Source: Flavobacteriaceae bacterium UBA1682
Lineage (GTDB): Bacteria; Bacteroidota; Bacteroidia; Flavobacteriales; Flavobacteriaceae
DNA: 15,803 nt
Assembly: GCA_002320285.1 (NCBI GenBank)
Contig: DCKE01000006.1
Location: 1-15,803 of the forward strand
Direction of reading: 5' to 3'
Shown piece after piece: positions 7,765 through 15,684 of this stretch; the stretch's first letter is position 1, and each line of letters begins with the position of its first letter. The position numbers and the translations under genes are program-made. The notes below the pieces were generated by a model that saw only the letters and a program-made list of their open reading frames with translations, did no database searches and was not told the DNA's origin.

Positions 7765-8730
7765 ATGTTGAAAATTGGGGTATTGGGAGCGGGACACTTA
7801 GGTAAAATTCACCTTCGTTTACTGAATCAATCAGATAAATATGAATTAGTAGGATTTTATGATCCTTTTCAAGAAAATGCCAAAAAAGTAGCCACAGAAT
7901 TTGGTTATAAATCATTTGACAGCATAGCCGAATTGATAGCAGCAGTTGATGTTGTAGATATCGTTACTCCTACTTTATCGCATTTCGATTGTGCCAAACA
8001 AGCGATTCAACAAGGTAAACACGTCTTTCTTGAAAAGCCCATTACCAATACTGTTGAAGAAGCCGATGAACTGATTGCATTAGCCAAGCAGTTCGGGGTA
8101 AAAGGACAGGTTGGACATGTGGAGCGCTTTAACCCAGCTTTTCAGGCGATCAAAGGAAAAATCGAACAGCCAATGTTTATTGAAACTCATCGTTTGGCTG
8201 AATTTAATCCGCGTGGAACCGATGTTCCCGTAGTATTGGATTTGATGATACACGACCTGGATGTTATCCTCAGTGTGGTCAATTCACCGGTGAAGACCGT
8301 TAGTGCTAGCGGAGTATCGATCTTAAGTGAATCACCGGATATCGCCAATGCCCGTGTAGAATTTGAGAACGGCTGTGTTGCCAATATCACCGCAAGTAGA
8401 ATTTCGATGAAGAATATGCGCAAAACGCGTTTCTTTCAAAAAGATGCCTATATCTCTGTTGATTATTTAGAAAAAATATGTGAGGTAGTCAAAATGAAAG
8501 AAGCTCCGGAAACTCCAGGGGATTTTGATCTGATTTTTCAAAATGCCGAAGGCGTTGCTAAACAAATCTATTACGACAATCCTAAGGTAGGCAGTAACAA
8601 TGCTATTTTAGAAGAACTCGAAACCTTTGCCGATGCAATCAACAACCACACCACACCAGTAGTGACTTTGGAAGATGGTGCCGCGGCTTTGCGATTGGCA
8701 CATCAGATCATCGCTTGTTTTAAAAAATAA
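7765..8730 (+). CDS. Gfo/Idh/MocA family NAD(P)-dependent oxidoreductase
   Basis: This 321-residue cytoplasmic dehydrogenase has an N-terminal Rossmann fold with the dinucleotide-binding GAGHLG at residues 8-13, the family EKP motif at 90-92 and the C-terminal alpha/beta substrate domain, including GHVERFNPAF (117-126) and DLMIHDLDVI (159-168), whose His is in the usual catalytic region. Family members oxidise or reduce a sugar or cyclitol hydroxyl. The GHVERFNPA variant is the one seen in relatives acting on nucleotide-sugars such as UDP-GlcNAc 3-dehydrogenases, so an envelope-sugar substrate is possible, but the substrate cannot be decided from sequence. It stands 107 bp before 3-hydroxybutyryl-CoA dehydrogenase; the two may be co-transcribed up to the terminator at 9746-9779. 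The ATG start fits the N-terminal beta strand and the promoter just upstream. Confidence 0.9.
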   Translation: MLKIGVLGAGHLGKIHLRLLNQSDKYELVGFYDPFQENAKKVATEFGYKSFDSIAELIAAVDVVDIVTPTLSHFDCAKQAIQQGKHVFLEKPITNTVEEADELIALAKQFGVKGQVGHVERFNPAFQAIKGKIEQPMFIETHRLAEFNPRGTDVPVVLDLMIHDLDVILSVVNSPVKTVSASGVSILSESPDIANARVEFENGCVANITASRISMKNMRKTRFFQKDAYISVDYLEKICEVVKMKEAPETPGDFDLIFQNAEGVAKQIYYDNPKVGSNNAILEELETFADAINNHTTPVVTLEDGAAALRLAHQIIACFKK

Positions 8731-8800
8731 AAAACAGACAATCATAACTGAATCACCGCTAGTACAACACTGTTTCCAACACAAAATACTAACTGCTGAT

Positions 8801-8839
8801 CACGTATAAACTTAAATAAAAAATAAATTAAACACGTAT
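8801..8839. repeat. Pair of CACGTAT direct repeats before the hydroxybutyryl-CoA dehydrogenase gene
   Basis: CACGTAT occurs at 8801-8807 and again at 8833-8839, where it overlaps the ATG. The copies are 32 bp apart, about three helical turns, which would suit a regulator binding one face of the DNA. No consensus promoter was recognised in this 107-bp gap. Chance occurrence is quite possible. Confidence 0.2.
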
Positions 8840-9725
8840 GAAAAATATAGCTGTAATCGGTGCAGGAACTATGGGAAATGGAATTGCCCATACTTTTGCT
8901 CAAAAAGGATTTAAAGTATTTTTAATTGATATATCAGAAAAATCAATTGAAATGGGAATGAATACCATTCTTAAAAACCTGGATAGAATGATTGCAAAAG
9001 GCGCTATTACAGAAGCCGACAAAAAAGCGACAATCGAAAACATCATTACCTACAACGACATCAAAGACGGGGTAATCAATGCGGATTTGGTGGTTGAAGC
9101 GGCTACGGAAAACAGCACTTTGAAGTTAAACATATTTAAAGAATTAAGCCAAGTTTGCTCTGAGGACACCATTTTAGCTACCAATACATCGTCTATTTCG
9201 ATTACTCAAATCGCTTCTGTGGTATCCCATCCAGAACGCGTCATTGGTATGCACTTTATGAATCCGGTGCCTATTATGAAATTGGTCGAAATCATCCGCG
9301 GTTACAACACTTCTGATGCCGTGACTCAACAAATCATGGACTTGTCTAAACAATTGGACAAAACTCCAGTAGAGGTTAATGACTATCCCGGATTTGTCGC
9401 CAATAGAATTTTGATGCCGATGATCAACGAGTCCATTGAAACATTATACAACGGCGTTGCTGGTGTCGAAGAAATCGATACGGTGATGAAGTTGGGAATG
9501 GCGCATCCAATGGGACCCTTACAATTGGCAGATTTCATCGGATTGGACGTTTGTCTATCTATTCTAAACGTGATGCATGATGGCTTTAAAAACCCAAAAT
9601 ACGCACCTTGTCCGCTATTGGTAAACATGGTTATGGCCGGAAAATTAGGCGTTAAGTCCGGAGAGGGATTCTACGATTATTCCGAAAGCAAAAAGGCTGA
9701 AAAAGTGGCCAAGATGTTTTCTTAA
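8838..9725 (+). CDS. hbd: 3-hydroxybutyryl-CoA dehydrogenase
   Basis: This 295-residue enzyme interconverts 3-hydroxyacyl-CoA (typically 3-hydroxybutyryl-CoA) and acetoacetyl-CoA with NAD(P) (EC 1.1.1.157), in butanoate/fatty-acid metabolism in the cytoplasm. It shows the N-terminal dinucleotide-binding GAGTMG (8-13), the catalytic-site motifs NTSSIS (Ser118), GMHFMNPVPIMKLVE (His139, Glu151) and PGFVANR (Asn189), and the C-terminal domain signature HPMGPLQLADFIGLD with the GEGFYDY end. Length and motifs are those of the stand-alone short form; there is no enoyl-CoA hydratase fusion. The start ATG lies directly before the Rossmann strand (MKNIAVIGAG). A strong hairpin terminator follows. Which chain length or pathway it serves here is not shown by the neighbours. 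Confidence 0.95.
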   Translation: MKNIAVIGAGTMGNGIAHTFAQKGFKVFLIDISEKSIEMGMNTILKNLDRMIAKGAITEADKKATIENIITYNDIKDGVINADLVVEAATENSTLKLNIFKELSQVCSEDTILATNTSSISITQIASVVSHPERVIGMHFMNPVPIMKLVEIIRGYNTSDAVTQQIMDLSKQLDKTPVEVNDYPGFVANRILMPMINESIETLYNGVAGVEEIDTVMKLGMAHPMGPLQLADFIGLDVCLSILNVMHDGFKNPKYAPCPLLVNMVMAGKLGVKSGEGFYDYSESKKAEKVAKMFS

Positions 9726-9745
9726 TCCAACCATACTAAAAACAA

Positions 9746-9779
9746 AAAAGTCAGCTGACTTTCGTGTCGGCTGACTTTT
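9746..9779 (+). terminator. Strong intrinsic terminator after hbd
   Basis: AAAAGTCAGCTGAC (9746-9759) pairs with GTCGGCTGACTTTT (9766-9779) over 14 bp, with one G-T pair, around the loop TTTCGT. The A-run before and T-run after make it potentially two-way. It lies 20 bases past the hbd stop and only 22 bases before the next ATG, so the following operon must start within or just after it. Confidence 0.9.
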
Positions 9780-9801
9780 CACCTTTATAATCTGCTTTAC
9801 A

Positions 9802-11019
9802 ATGGCAAAAATTGCTCCATTTCAAGGCTTGCGACCTACCTCAGATAAAGTCAGTTTGGTGACGACCCGTTCTTATGACGACTACAGCACCACAGAACTC
9901 GCTTACTCTTTAGAATTTAACCCCTTTTCTTTTTTACACATATTGAATCCGGCTTACGCCAATCAACAAAAAGTGAATATTGAAAAGCGGTATAAGGCCG
10001 TGGCCACCAAATTTATGGATTTTAAAAAAGAGGGTATTTTTGTAAAAGAAGATAGTCCCGTTTTTTATCTGTACCAAATCGAGTCTAAAAACCATCAATT
10101 CACCGGTATTTTAGCGGGTACTGCTATTGAAGATTATCAAAATAACTTAATTAAAAAACACGAAGATACCCTCGAATACCGCGTTCATACGTTTAAAGAT
10201 TATTTGCATTTCACACGATTCAACACCGAACCGGTTTTGTTGATGTATCCCGAAAATAAAGCTTTAAATGCCTGGATAAGCGAATTTAAACAAAAGCAGG
10301 CTTTGTATCATTTTACTACTTCCAACAAGGAAAAACACACCTTTTGGAAGATTGATCAAATCACTGATCAAAATTGGCTGATTGAAACCTTTGGTTCTAT
10401 TGATCAGTTGTATATCGCTGATGGTCACCACCGTTCTGCTTCTGCAGAACTGTTGTACAAACAAGATCACGCATCCAACAATCCTCATCTGGATTATTTT
10501 ATGAGTTTTCTGATCGCAGAAAACAACATCAAAATCTATGAATACAATCGTTTAATTCACGATCTTAATCAACATTCAAAAACGGATTTTTTACAATTGT
10601 TAAATGAAAAATTTGTCGTAAAAAACAAAAAGCAGCATTTGTGGAAACCGACCAAAAAAACGGAATTTGGCATGTATCTCGACGGTGAATTTTATTCGCT
10701 GCAGTTAAAGAGTACCGGCAATTCCGAAGGGGTTTTAAATAATTTAGACGCACAAGTACTATATACCGAACTGCTACACCCTATTTTAGGTGTCGAAGAC
10801 TTGCGTACAGACGGTCGTATCGAATATGTTCCCGGAACCGAATCGATCATCACCATCAAAGAAATGGTTGATAGTGGCGAATTTGAGGTTGGATTTATGT
10901 TATATCCTACAAATGTGACAGAAATTAAAGAACTTGCCGATAATAATCAAATTATGCCACCAAAAAGTACTTATATTGAACCCAAATTTAGAAGTGGGTT
11001 AATCATCTATGAAATTTAA
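9802..11019 (+). CDS. DUF1015 family protein
   Basis: This 405-residue, apparently soluble protein without a signal peptide is recognisable as DUF1015 by its N-terminal PFQGLRPTSDKV, the LIKKHEDTLEYR segment (116-127), the signature YIADGHHRSASAELLY (204-219), and the C-terminal half with DGRIEYVPGT and a PPKSTYIEPKFRSGL ending. The family is widespread in bacteria and archaea but has no established biochemical role; the DGHHR signature looks like an active-site or metal/phosphate site (inference). It is the first gene of a compact plus-strand operon and lies 6 bp before the PLP-homeostasis gene, so translational coupling is likely. In other genomes relatives can lie near serine-biosynthesis genes; none are seen here. 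No promoter motif was recognised in the 22 bp after the preceding terminator. Confidence 0.9.
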   Translation: MAKIAPFQGLRPTSDKVSLVTTRSYDDYSTTELAYSLEFNPFSFLHILNPAYANQQKVNIEKRYKAVATKFMDFKKEGIFVKEDSPVFYLYQIESKNHQFTGILAGTAIEDYQNNLIKKHEDTLEYRVHTFKDYLHFTRFNTEPVLLMYPENKALNAWISEFKQKQALYHFTTSNKEKHTFWKIDQITDQNWLIETFGSIDQLYIADGHHRSASAELLYKQDHASNNPHLDYFMSFLIAENNIKIYEYNRLIHDLNQHSKTDFLQLLNEKFVVKNKKQHLWKPTKKTEFGMYLDGEFYSLQLKSTGNSEGVLNNLDAQVLYTELLHPILGVEDLRTDGRIEYVPGTESIITIKEMVDSGEFEVGFMLYPTNVTEIKELADNNQIMPPKSTYIEPKFRSGLIIYEI

Positions 11020-11025
11020 AGAATC

Positions 11026-11697
11026 ATGACTATAGCATCTCGTTTATTGGAAATTAAAAAGGCCTTACCTGCTGGGGTAACCTTGGTTGCGGTTTCAAAA
11101 ACCAAACCGGTGGAAGATATTTTGGAAGCATATGAAGCCGGACAAAGAATCTTTGGAGAGAACAAAATTCAAGAAATGTCAGATAAATTCGAGGTTTTAC
11201 CAAGAGATATTCAGTGGCATATGATTGGGCATGTCCAAACCAACAAGGTAAAATATATGGCCCCTTTTGTCAGTTTAATCCACGGTGTGGATAGTTTTAG
11301 ACTGCTCAGAGAGATTGATAAACAAGCCAAGCGAAACGAACGCATCATTCCGTGTCTGTTACAAGTATATATAGCCGACGAAGAAACCAAATTTGGGCTC
11401 GAAGAATCCGAACTCGATGAGATATTATCTTCGCCAGCGCTAAGAGAATTAAAAAACATCAAAATTGTAGGTTTGATGGCCATGGCCACCTTTACAGAAG
11501 ATCAGACCCAAATAAAAGAGGAATTTGACCATTTAAACGCGATCTTTAAACGGGTACAACTTCAGTATAAAGAACTTGAAAATGTAGACTTTAAAGAGCT
11601 CTCAATAGGGATGAGTAACGATTATATCACGGCTATAAGCTCTGGCAGCACCATGATACGAATTGGTAGTACTATTTTCGGCAGTCGTAATTATTAA
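11026..11697 (+). CDS. yggS: YggS/PLPBP family pyridoxal-phosphate homeostasis protein
   Basis: This 223-residue cytoplasmic protein binds pyridoxal 5'-phosphate without known enzymatic activity and keeps free PLP and linked amino-acid metabolism in balance. It has the single TIM-barrel fold of the family: the PLP-binding lysine in VAVSKTK (Lys25), FGENKIQE, WHMIGHVQTNKVKY, the GLMAMATF strand, and the terminal phosphate-binding segment with SIGMSNDY, SSGSTMIRIGSTIFG. Length is normal. It starts 6 bp after the DUF1015 gene and ends 19 bp before the exonuclease gene, within the same operon. No oddities were seen. Confidence 0.95.
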   Translation: MTIASRLLEIKKALPAGVTLVAVSKTKPVEDILEAYEAGQRIFGENKIQEMSDKFEVLPRDIQWHMIGHVQTNKVKYMAPFVSLIHGVDSFRLLREIDKQAKRNERIIPCLLQVYIADEETKFGLEESELDEILSSPALRELKNIKIVGLMAMATFTEDQTQIKEEFDHLNAIFKRVQLQYKELENVDFKELSIGMSNDYITAISSGSTMIRIGSTIFGSRNY

Positions 11698-11716
11698 TAT
11701 ATAATCTTGTAAGAAT

Positions 11717-13066
11717 TTGTACGCCATTTTAGATATTGAAACCACTGGGGGACAATTTAATGAAGAGGGTATTACCGAAATTGCCATTTATAGATTTGAT
11801 GGCACTCAGGTGGTTGATCAATTCATTAGCTTAGTCAATCCCGAAATTGAGATACAGCCGTTTGTGGTTAAACTAACGGGCATTAATAATGCTATGTTGC
11901 GTTCTGCTCCCAAGTTTTATGAAGTAGCCAAACGCATTATAGAAATCACTGAAGATTGTGTAATCGTAGCGCATAATGCCGAATTTGATTACCGTATTCT
12001 ACGCACTGAATTTAGGCGTTTAGGATACGATTTTAGGCGTTCTACCCTTTGTACCGTAGAATTGTCTAAAAAGTTAATTTTGGAGCAACAATCCTATAGT
12101 TTGGGCAAATTGGTGCGATCATTGGGAATTCCGATTGCCGATAGACATCGTGCTAACGGCGATGCAATTGCGACCTTAAAGTTGTTTGAACTCCTATTGT
12201 CTAAAGACCTGGAGAAAAACATATTGAAAGAAATGATCAAATCGGACATCAAAATCGGTATAGCTCCAAAATTACTCGATATCGTTGAACAATTACCCTC
12301 TTCAACAGGTATCTACTACATACACAACGAACAAGGCAATATTATATTTATCGGTAAGAGTACCAATATCAAAAAGAAAGTAAGCCAAAATTTTACCAGT
12401 AACACCGCGGTCTTTAAAAAAATACAAAAAGAAGTATATACCGTTACCTTTGAAAAAACCGGTAATGAATTAATTGCTTTACTCAAAGAATCCGAAGAAA
12501 TAACGATTAACAAACCGATATATAATCGAGTAAGTCCCAAAGCGATTTACCCCTATTCCCTATACATCAAAACCAATACAGCTGGGTTTTTGTATTTTTC
12601 TATAGAAAAAACCGACGGACGTAAAAAAAATGTTATGGCATTCAACTCTCCAGCAGAAGGGATAAAATTTACAGAGAAAATCATCTTAGATCACGATCTC
12701 AATCCTTTTATCGCTCAGTTTAATGCCAAAAACAATAAAAAAATAAATACCGAAACCTTCTCGGATGACAGTATCGAAGCTTTCAATCAGTACAACCCGC
12801 GACTTTTAGAAGCCGTACAAGATTATGTTTTGGACGATAAAAATATCTTGTTGGTCGACAAGGGACGTAAAATAGAAGAAAAAAGTGCTGTGGTTATTGA
12901 AAACGGCAAACTGCTAGGCTACTGTTATTACGACCTCAATTTCCAAATAACGTCTAAAGAACGCCTACAAAGTATACTGATTCCATTGGCTTTTCACAGA
13001 AACCATAGAAATATTATTCTGAACTACATGAATAAACGTCGCGGTTATAAACTGCTGAAATTTTAA
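11717..13066 (+). CDS. DEDDh exonuclease fused to a GIY-YIG nuclease-like domain
   Basis: This 449-residue protein starts with a DnaQ-like 3'-5' exonuclease domain carrying every metal and catalytic residue of the DEDDh class: Asp6 and Glu8 (LDIETTG), Asp91 (HNAEFD), His144 and Asp149 (HRANGDA). From about 197 a UvrC/Cho-like GIY-YIG domain follows (TGIYYIHNEQGNIIFIGKS, then NIKKKV and LLKESEEITINKPIYN). Here the YIG tyrosine is Phe and the usual catalytic Arg is Lys221, while the Glu ligand (258) is kept. The last 170 residues are a family-specific tail of unknown role. The architecture is known from Bacteroidota and other phyla and suggests DNA repair or proofreading. The start is TTG at 11717: an in-frame stop at 11702 rules out any upstream ATG, and the exonuclease strand begins at residue 2. 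Mid-operon position. Confidence 0.88.
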   Translation: MYAILDIETTGGQFNEEGITEIAIYRFDGTQVVDQFISLVNPEIEIQPFVVKLTGINNAMLRSAPKFYEVAKRIIEITEDCVIVAHNAEFDYRILRTEFRRLGYDFRRSTLCTVELSKKLILEQQSYSLGKLVRSLGIPIADRHRANGDAIATLKLFELLLSKDLEKNILKEMIKSDIKIGIAPKLLDIVEQLPSSTGIYYIHNEQGNIIFIGKSTNIKKKVSQNFTSNTAVFKKIQKEVYTVTFEKTGNELIALLKESEEITINKPIYNRVSPKAIYPYSLYIKTNTAGFLYFSIEKTDGRKKNVMAFNSPAEGIKFTEKIILDHDLNPFIAQFNAKNNKKINTETFSDDSIEAFNQYNPRLLEAVQDYVLDDKNILLVDKGRKIEEKSAVVIENGKLLGYCYYDLNFQITSKERLQSILIPLAFHRNHRNIILNYMNKRRGYKLLKF

Positions 13067-13089
13067 CTGTTTAAGAAACGCACGAAATC

Positions 13090-13935
13090 ATGCAGAAAAA
13101 GTTTAAAAATAAATACGATATTCTCAAACAGAAGATATACATCATTATTTATGGTTCCAATACCTTCGCAGGTAAGTTATTTGACTTGCTGTTATTGGGG
13201 GTAATTCTACTCAGTGTTTTATTGGTAATGCTCGAATCCATTGAACAGCTAGATACCAAATACCACACGTTTATCATCGTATCAGAATGGATCATTACGG
13301 TGTTCTTTTCGATTGAATATACCCTGAGAATCATTTGTAATAAAAAACCGCTAAAATATATTTTTAGCTTTTATGGAATCGTTGATTTGATTTCGATATT
13401 ACCGATGTATTTGTCGTTTTTTATACCGGGTTCGCGTATCTTATCGGTAGTAAGAGCCTTACGTCTACTGCGTTTGTTTGGAATTTTAAATCTAATGCCC
13501 TACGTCGGTCAGGAGTCCCATTTAAAATTAGCCTTAATCGCCAGTAGAACAAAGATTATAGTTTTTGTCTATTTTATCTTGATCGTATCTGTTTTACTAG
13601 GTGCTTTAATGTATGTTATCGAAGGCAAAGAAAGCGGATTTACCAGTATACCAACCAGTATTTATTGGTGTATCGTAACCTTAACCACAGTAGGCTATGG
13701 CGACATTGCTCCAGTGACTACCTTGGGGCAGATCATCGCCTCTTTTATCATGATTATGGGTTATGGTATCATTGCTGTACCCACGGGAATTGTAACTGCA
13801 GAATTTGCCAATGCCAAGAGAAACCGATTGCAGAATAAAAACCGTAATTGTCCGTCTTGTACGACAATTATTTACGACGAAGATTCGAACTACTGCTACA
13901 ATTGCGGTCAAAAATTAAAAAATGTCTACAAGTAA
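13090..13935 (+). CDS. Voltage-gated potassium channel-type ion transporter with C-terminal zinc ribbon
   Basis: This 281-residue inner-membrane channel has the six-helix voltage-gated plan: S1 about 32-49, S2 62-82, S3 91-111, an S4 voltage-sensor helix with spaced arginines (Arg116, 122, 125, 128), S5 153-177, a pore helix, the potassium selectivity filter TTVGYGD (199-205) and S6 213-238. It is expected to act as a tetramer passing K+. After S6 a cytoplasmic tail holds four cysteines as CPSC and CYNC (254, 257, 269, 272), a zinc-ribbon-like fold in place of the common RCK or cyclic-nucleotide domain. Its role may be tetramer assembly or sensing (inference). The last 14 bases overlap the start of miaA, so translation is coupled. 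The start is 23 bp after the exonuclease stop. Confidence 0.92.
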   Translation: MQKKFKNKYDILKQKIYIIIYGSNTFAGKLFDLLLLGVILLSVLLVMLESIEQLDTKYHTFIIVSEWIITVFFSIEYTLRIICNKKPLKYIFSFYGIVDLISILPMYLSFFIPGSRILSVVRALRLLRLFGILNLMPYVGQESHLKLALIASRTKIIVFVYFILIVSVLLGALMYVIEGKESGFTSIPTSIYWCIVTLTTVGYGDIAPVTTLGQIIASFIMIMGYGIIAVPTGIVTAEFANAKRNRLQNKNRNCPSCTTIIYDEDSNYCYNCGQKLKNVYK

Positions 13936-14839
13936 TAAGTATTTAATCACCGTAGTTGGTCCGACCGCAATCGGAAAGACCGCATTGGCCATCGAGATAG
14001 CCAAACATTTCAACTGCGAAATCATCTCCTGCGATAGTCGTCAGTTTTATCAAGAGATGACCATAGGAACCGCTGTACCTTCTGTAGAAGAATTGGCAGC
14101 AGCTCCCCATCATTTTATTCAGGACAAAAGCATATTTACCCCCTACAGTGTTGGCGATTTTGAACGCGATGCCTTGCTAAAATTGGATCAGCTATTTACA
14201 CAAAATCCGATTCAAGTTATGGTTGGTGGTTCAGGCTTGTTTGTCAATGCCGTGCTGAATGGTTTGGATGAATTTCCAGAAATCAATCCCGAAATACGCG
14301 AAAAGTTAAACCAACAGCTCGAAGAGCAAGGACTGGAATACCTGCAAACACTTTTACTCGAATTAGATCCCATACATTATAAAAAAGTCGCTTTGCAAAA
14401 CCCACAACGCCTAATCCGCGCTTTAGAGGTCTGTATTGGCAGTGGGCAACCCTATTCTTCTTTTTTAAAACAGAAGGAAAATACGCGTAACTTTACCCCT
14501 ATAATCATCGGACTCGAAGCAGATCGCCAAGAATTGTATTCGCGAATCAACCACCGCGTTGAATTAATGATGGAACAAGGCTTAGTGGACGAAGCCAGAC
14601 AGCTCTATCCACAACAAAACCTGAATGCCCTACAAACCGTTGGATATCGTGAATTATTCGCCTATTTCAACGACGAGATCAGTTTAGAGTTTGCGCAAGC
14701 GGAAATACAAAAAAATACCCGACGATTTGCCAAAAGACAATTAACCTGGTTTAAAAAACTCGACGCAGTAAACTGGTTTGATATTCATACCCCTTTAGAA
14801 GATATTATACAAAAAATACAAAGTCAAACAGCACCCTAA
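13922..14839 (+). CDS. miaA: tRNA dimethylallyltransferase
   Basis: The enzyme transfers a dimethylallyl group to N6 of A37 in tRNAs that read UNN codons (EC 2.5.1.75), the first step to ms2i6A, which supports reading-frame fidelity. The 305-residue sequence has the P-loop GPTAIGKT (13-20), DSRQFY (38-43) with the catalytic Asp, the GGSGLF region (102-107), LIRALEV, and the C-terminal QTVGYRELFAYF and FAKRQLTWFK motifs, so it is complete and of normal length. The ATG lies inside the last codons of the potassium channel gene (14-bp overlap), and no other suitable start exists nearby. The thioesterase gene follows after 16 bp. Confidence 0.97.
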   Translation: MSTSNKYLITVVGPTAIGKTALAIEIAKHFNCEIISCDSRQFYQEMTIGTAVPSVEELAAAPHHFIQDKSIFTPYSVGDFERDALLKLDQLFTQNPIQVMVGGSGLFVNAVLNGLDEFPEINPEIREKLNQQLEEQGLEYLQTLLLELDPIHYKKVALQNPQRLIRALEVCIGSGQPYSSFLKQKENTRNFTPIIIGLEADRQELYSRINHRVELMMEQGLVDEARQLYPQQNLNALQTVGYRELFAYFNDEISLEFAQAEIQKNTRRFAKRQLTWFKKLDAVNWFDIHTPLEDIIQKIQSQTAP

Positions 14840-14855
14840 TTAAAATACGTATTTA

Positions 14856-15605
14856 ATGCCTATATCACCCAACTTTAAATCCCTGTACAAACAAACCCAC
14901 GAAGTGGACTTTTTAGAATGCGCGCCCAGTGGAAAGCTAAAAACGGCTGCTATTGGACAAATCCTACAGAAAGTAGCCAACACCCACTCCATCTTAGGAG
15001 GTATCAGTTTTGAAGATCTACAACAAAACAACTTGGCTTGGGTATTAAATAAAATGAAGGTCGAAATAGATCGACTTCCGCAGTGGCAAGATATCATTGA
15101 AATTCACACGTGGATTCAAAGCCTAGAAGGCTCGCGCTCGATAAGAAATTTTGAGATTTTCTTAAACGGTGAAAAAATAATGGGAATCAGCACACTTTGG
15201 GTGATTATCAATACTGTAAAGCGCAGACCCGATGTCATGAGTATCCCACACGATCATTTTGACATCTTTAATTCCAAAAAAGCCCTTACAGGTGATTTTA
15301 GCAAAATCCCAACCGATCTAGCCTATGATAAGGTGCGCGAGAATACCGTGCTCTATTCCGATCTGGATATGGTTAATCACGTTAACAATACCAAGTACGT
15401 GGAATGGATTTTAGATACAGTACCGTTTGAAAAAATTATGAAACACGAGTTCTCAGCTATAGAAATGATTTTTAAAAGAGAAATGGTCTACGGTATGCCT
15501 TATGAAGTTAATTTAGCTACCGAACAAACCCATTGCGATACTTACACCATTAGCAGTAAAGGAATCACACATTTTATTTGTCAACTGACCTGGGATGTTT
15601 CGTGA
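14856..15605 (+). CDS. Acyl-ACP thioesterase (double hotdog, FatA/FatB type)
   Basis: This 249-residue protein hydrolyses acyl-acyl carrier protein to free fatty acid, ending chain elongation in the cytoplasm. It has two hotdog units: an N-terminal one (HEVDF, the AAIGQILQKVANTH helix, WVLNKMKVEIDRLPQW, IHTWIQSLEGSRSIRNFEI) and a C-terminal one with the active-site signature SDLDMVNHVNNTKYVEWILD (168-187). Compared with plant enzymes (DxNxH), the aspartate and histidine are kept (Asp171, His175) and the asparagine is shifted one place (Asn174), a form I believe is common in Bacteroidota. It is the last gene of the operon, 16 bp after miaA. The stop codon TGA lies within the first unit of the heptad repeat array, so the repeat touches the gene's end but not its coding sense. 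Confidence 0.93.
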   Translation: MPISPNFKSLYKQTHEVDFLECAPSGKLKTAAIGQILQKVANTHSILGGISFEDLQQNNLAWVLNKMKVEIDRLPQWQDIIEIHTWIQSLEGSRSIRNFEIFLNGEKIMGISTLWVIINTVKRRPDVMSIPHDHFDIFNSKKALTGDFSKIPTDLAYDKVRENTVLYSDLDMVNHVNNTKYVEWILDTVPFEKIMKHEFSAIEMIFKREMVYGMPYEVNLATEQTHCDTYTISSKGITHFICQLTWDVS

Positions 15606-15677
15606 TTCGTTTTTCGTGATTCGTTTTTCGTGATTCGTGATTCGTGATTCGTTTTTCGTTTTTCGTGATGCGTGATT
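15601..15677 (+). repeat. Heptanucleotide tandem array CGTGATT / CGTTTTT (11 units)
   Basis: Eleven units of exactly seven bases run without a break. With A = CGTGATT and B = CGTTTTT the order is A B A B A A A B B A' A, where A' is CGTGATG. The first unit contains the thioesterase TGA stop. No open frame or recognisable promoter is seen in it. The mix of two unit types suggests repeated slippage or unit duplication. Confidence 0.92.
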
Positions 15678-15684
15678 CGAATCA
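15673..15684. repeat. 12-bp palindrome joining the two heptad arrays
   Basis: TGATTCGAATCA is a perfect palindrome lying exactly where the CGTGATT array changes to the AGTAATC array. Because the two arrays carry related GATT heptamers in opposite orientation, it is the centre of a longer imperfect inverted repeat. Confidence 0.75.

Noticed and set aside
14843..14854. AAATACGTATTT palindrome between miaA and the thioesterase gene
   Set aside because: Twelve-base AT-rich palindromes arise easily by chance here, and the genes are 16 bp apart in one operon, so an operator is unlikely.
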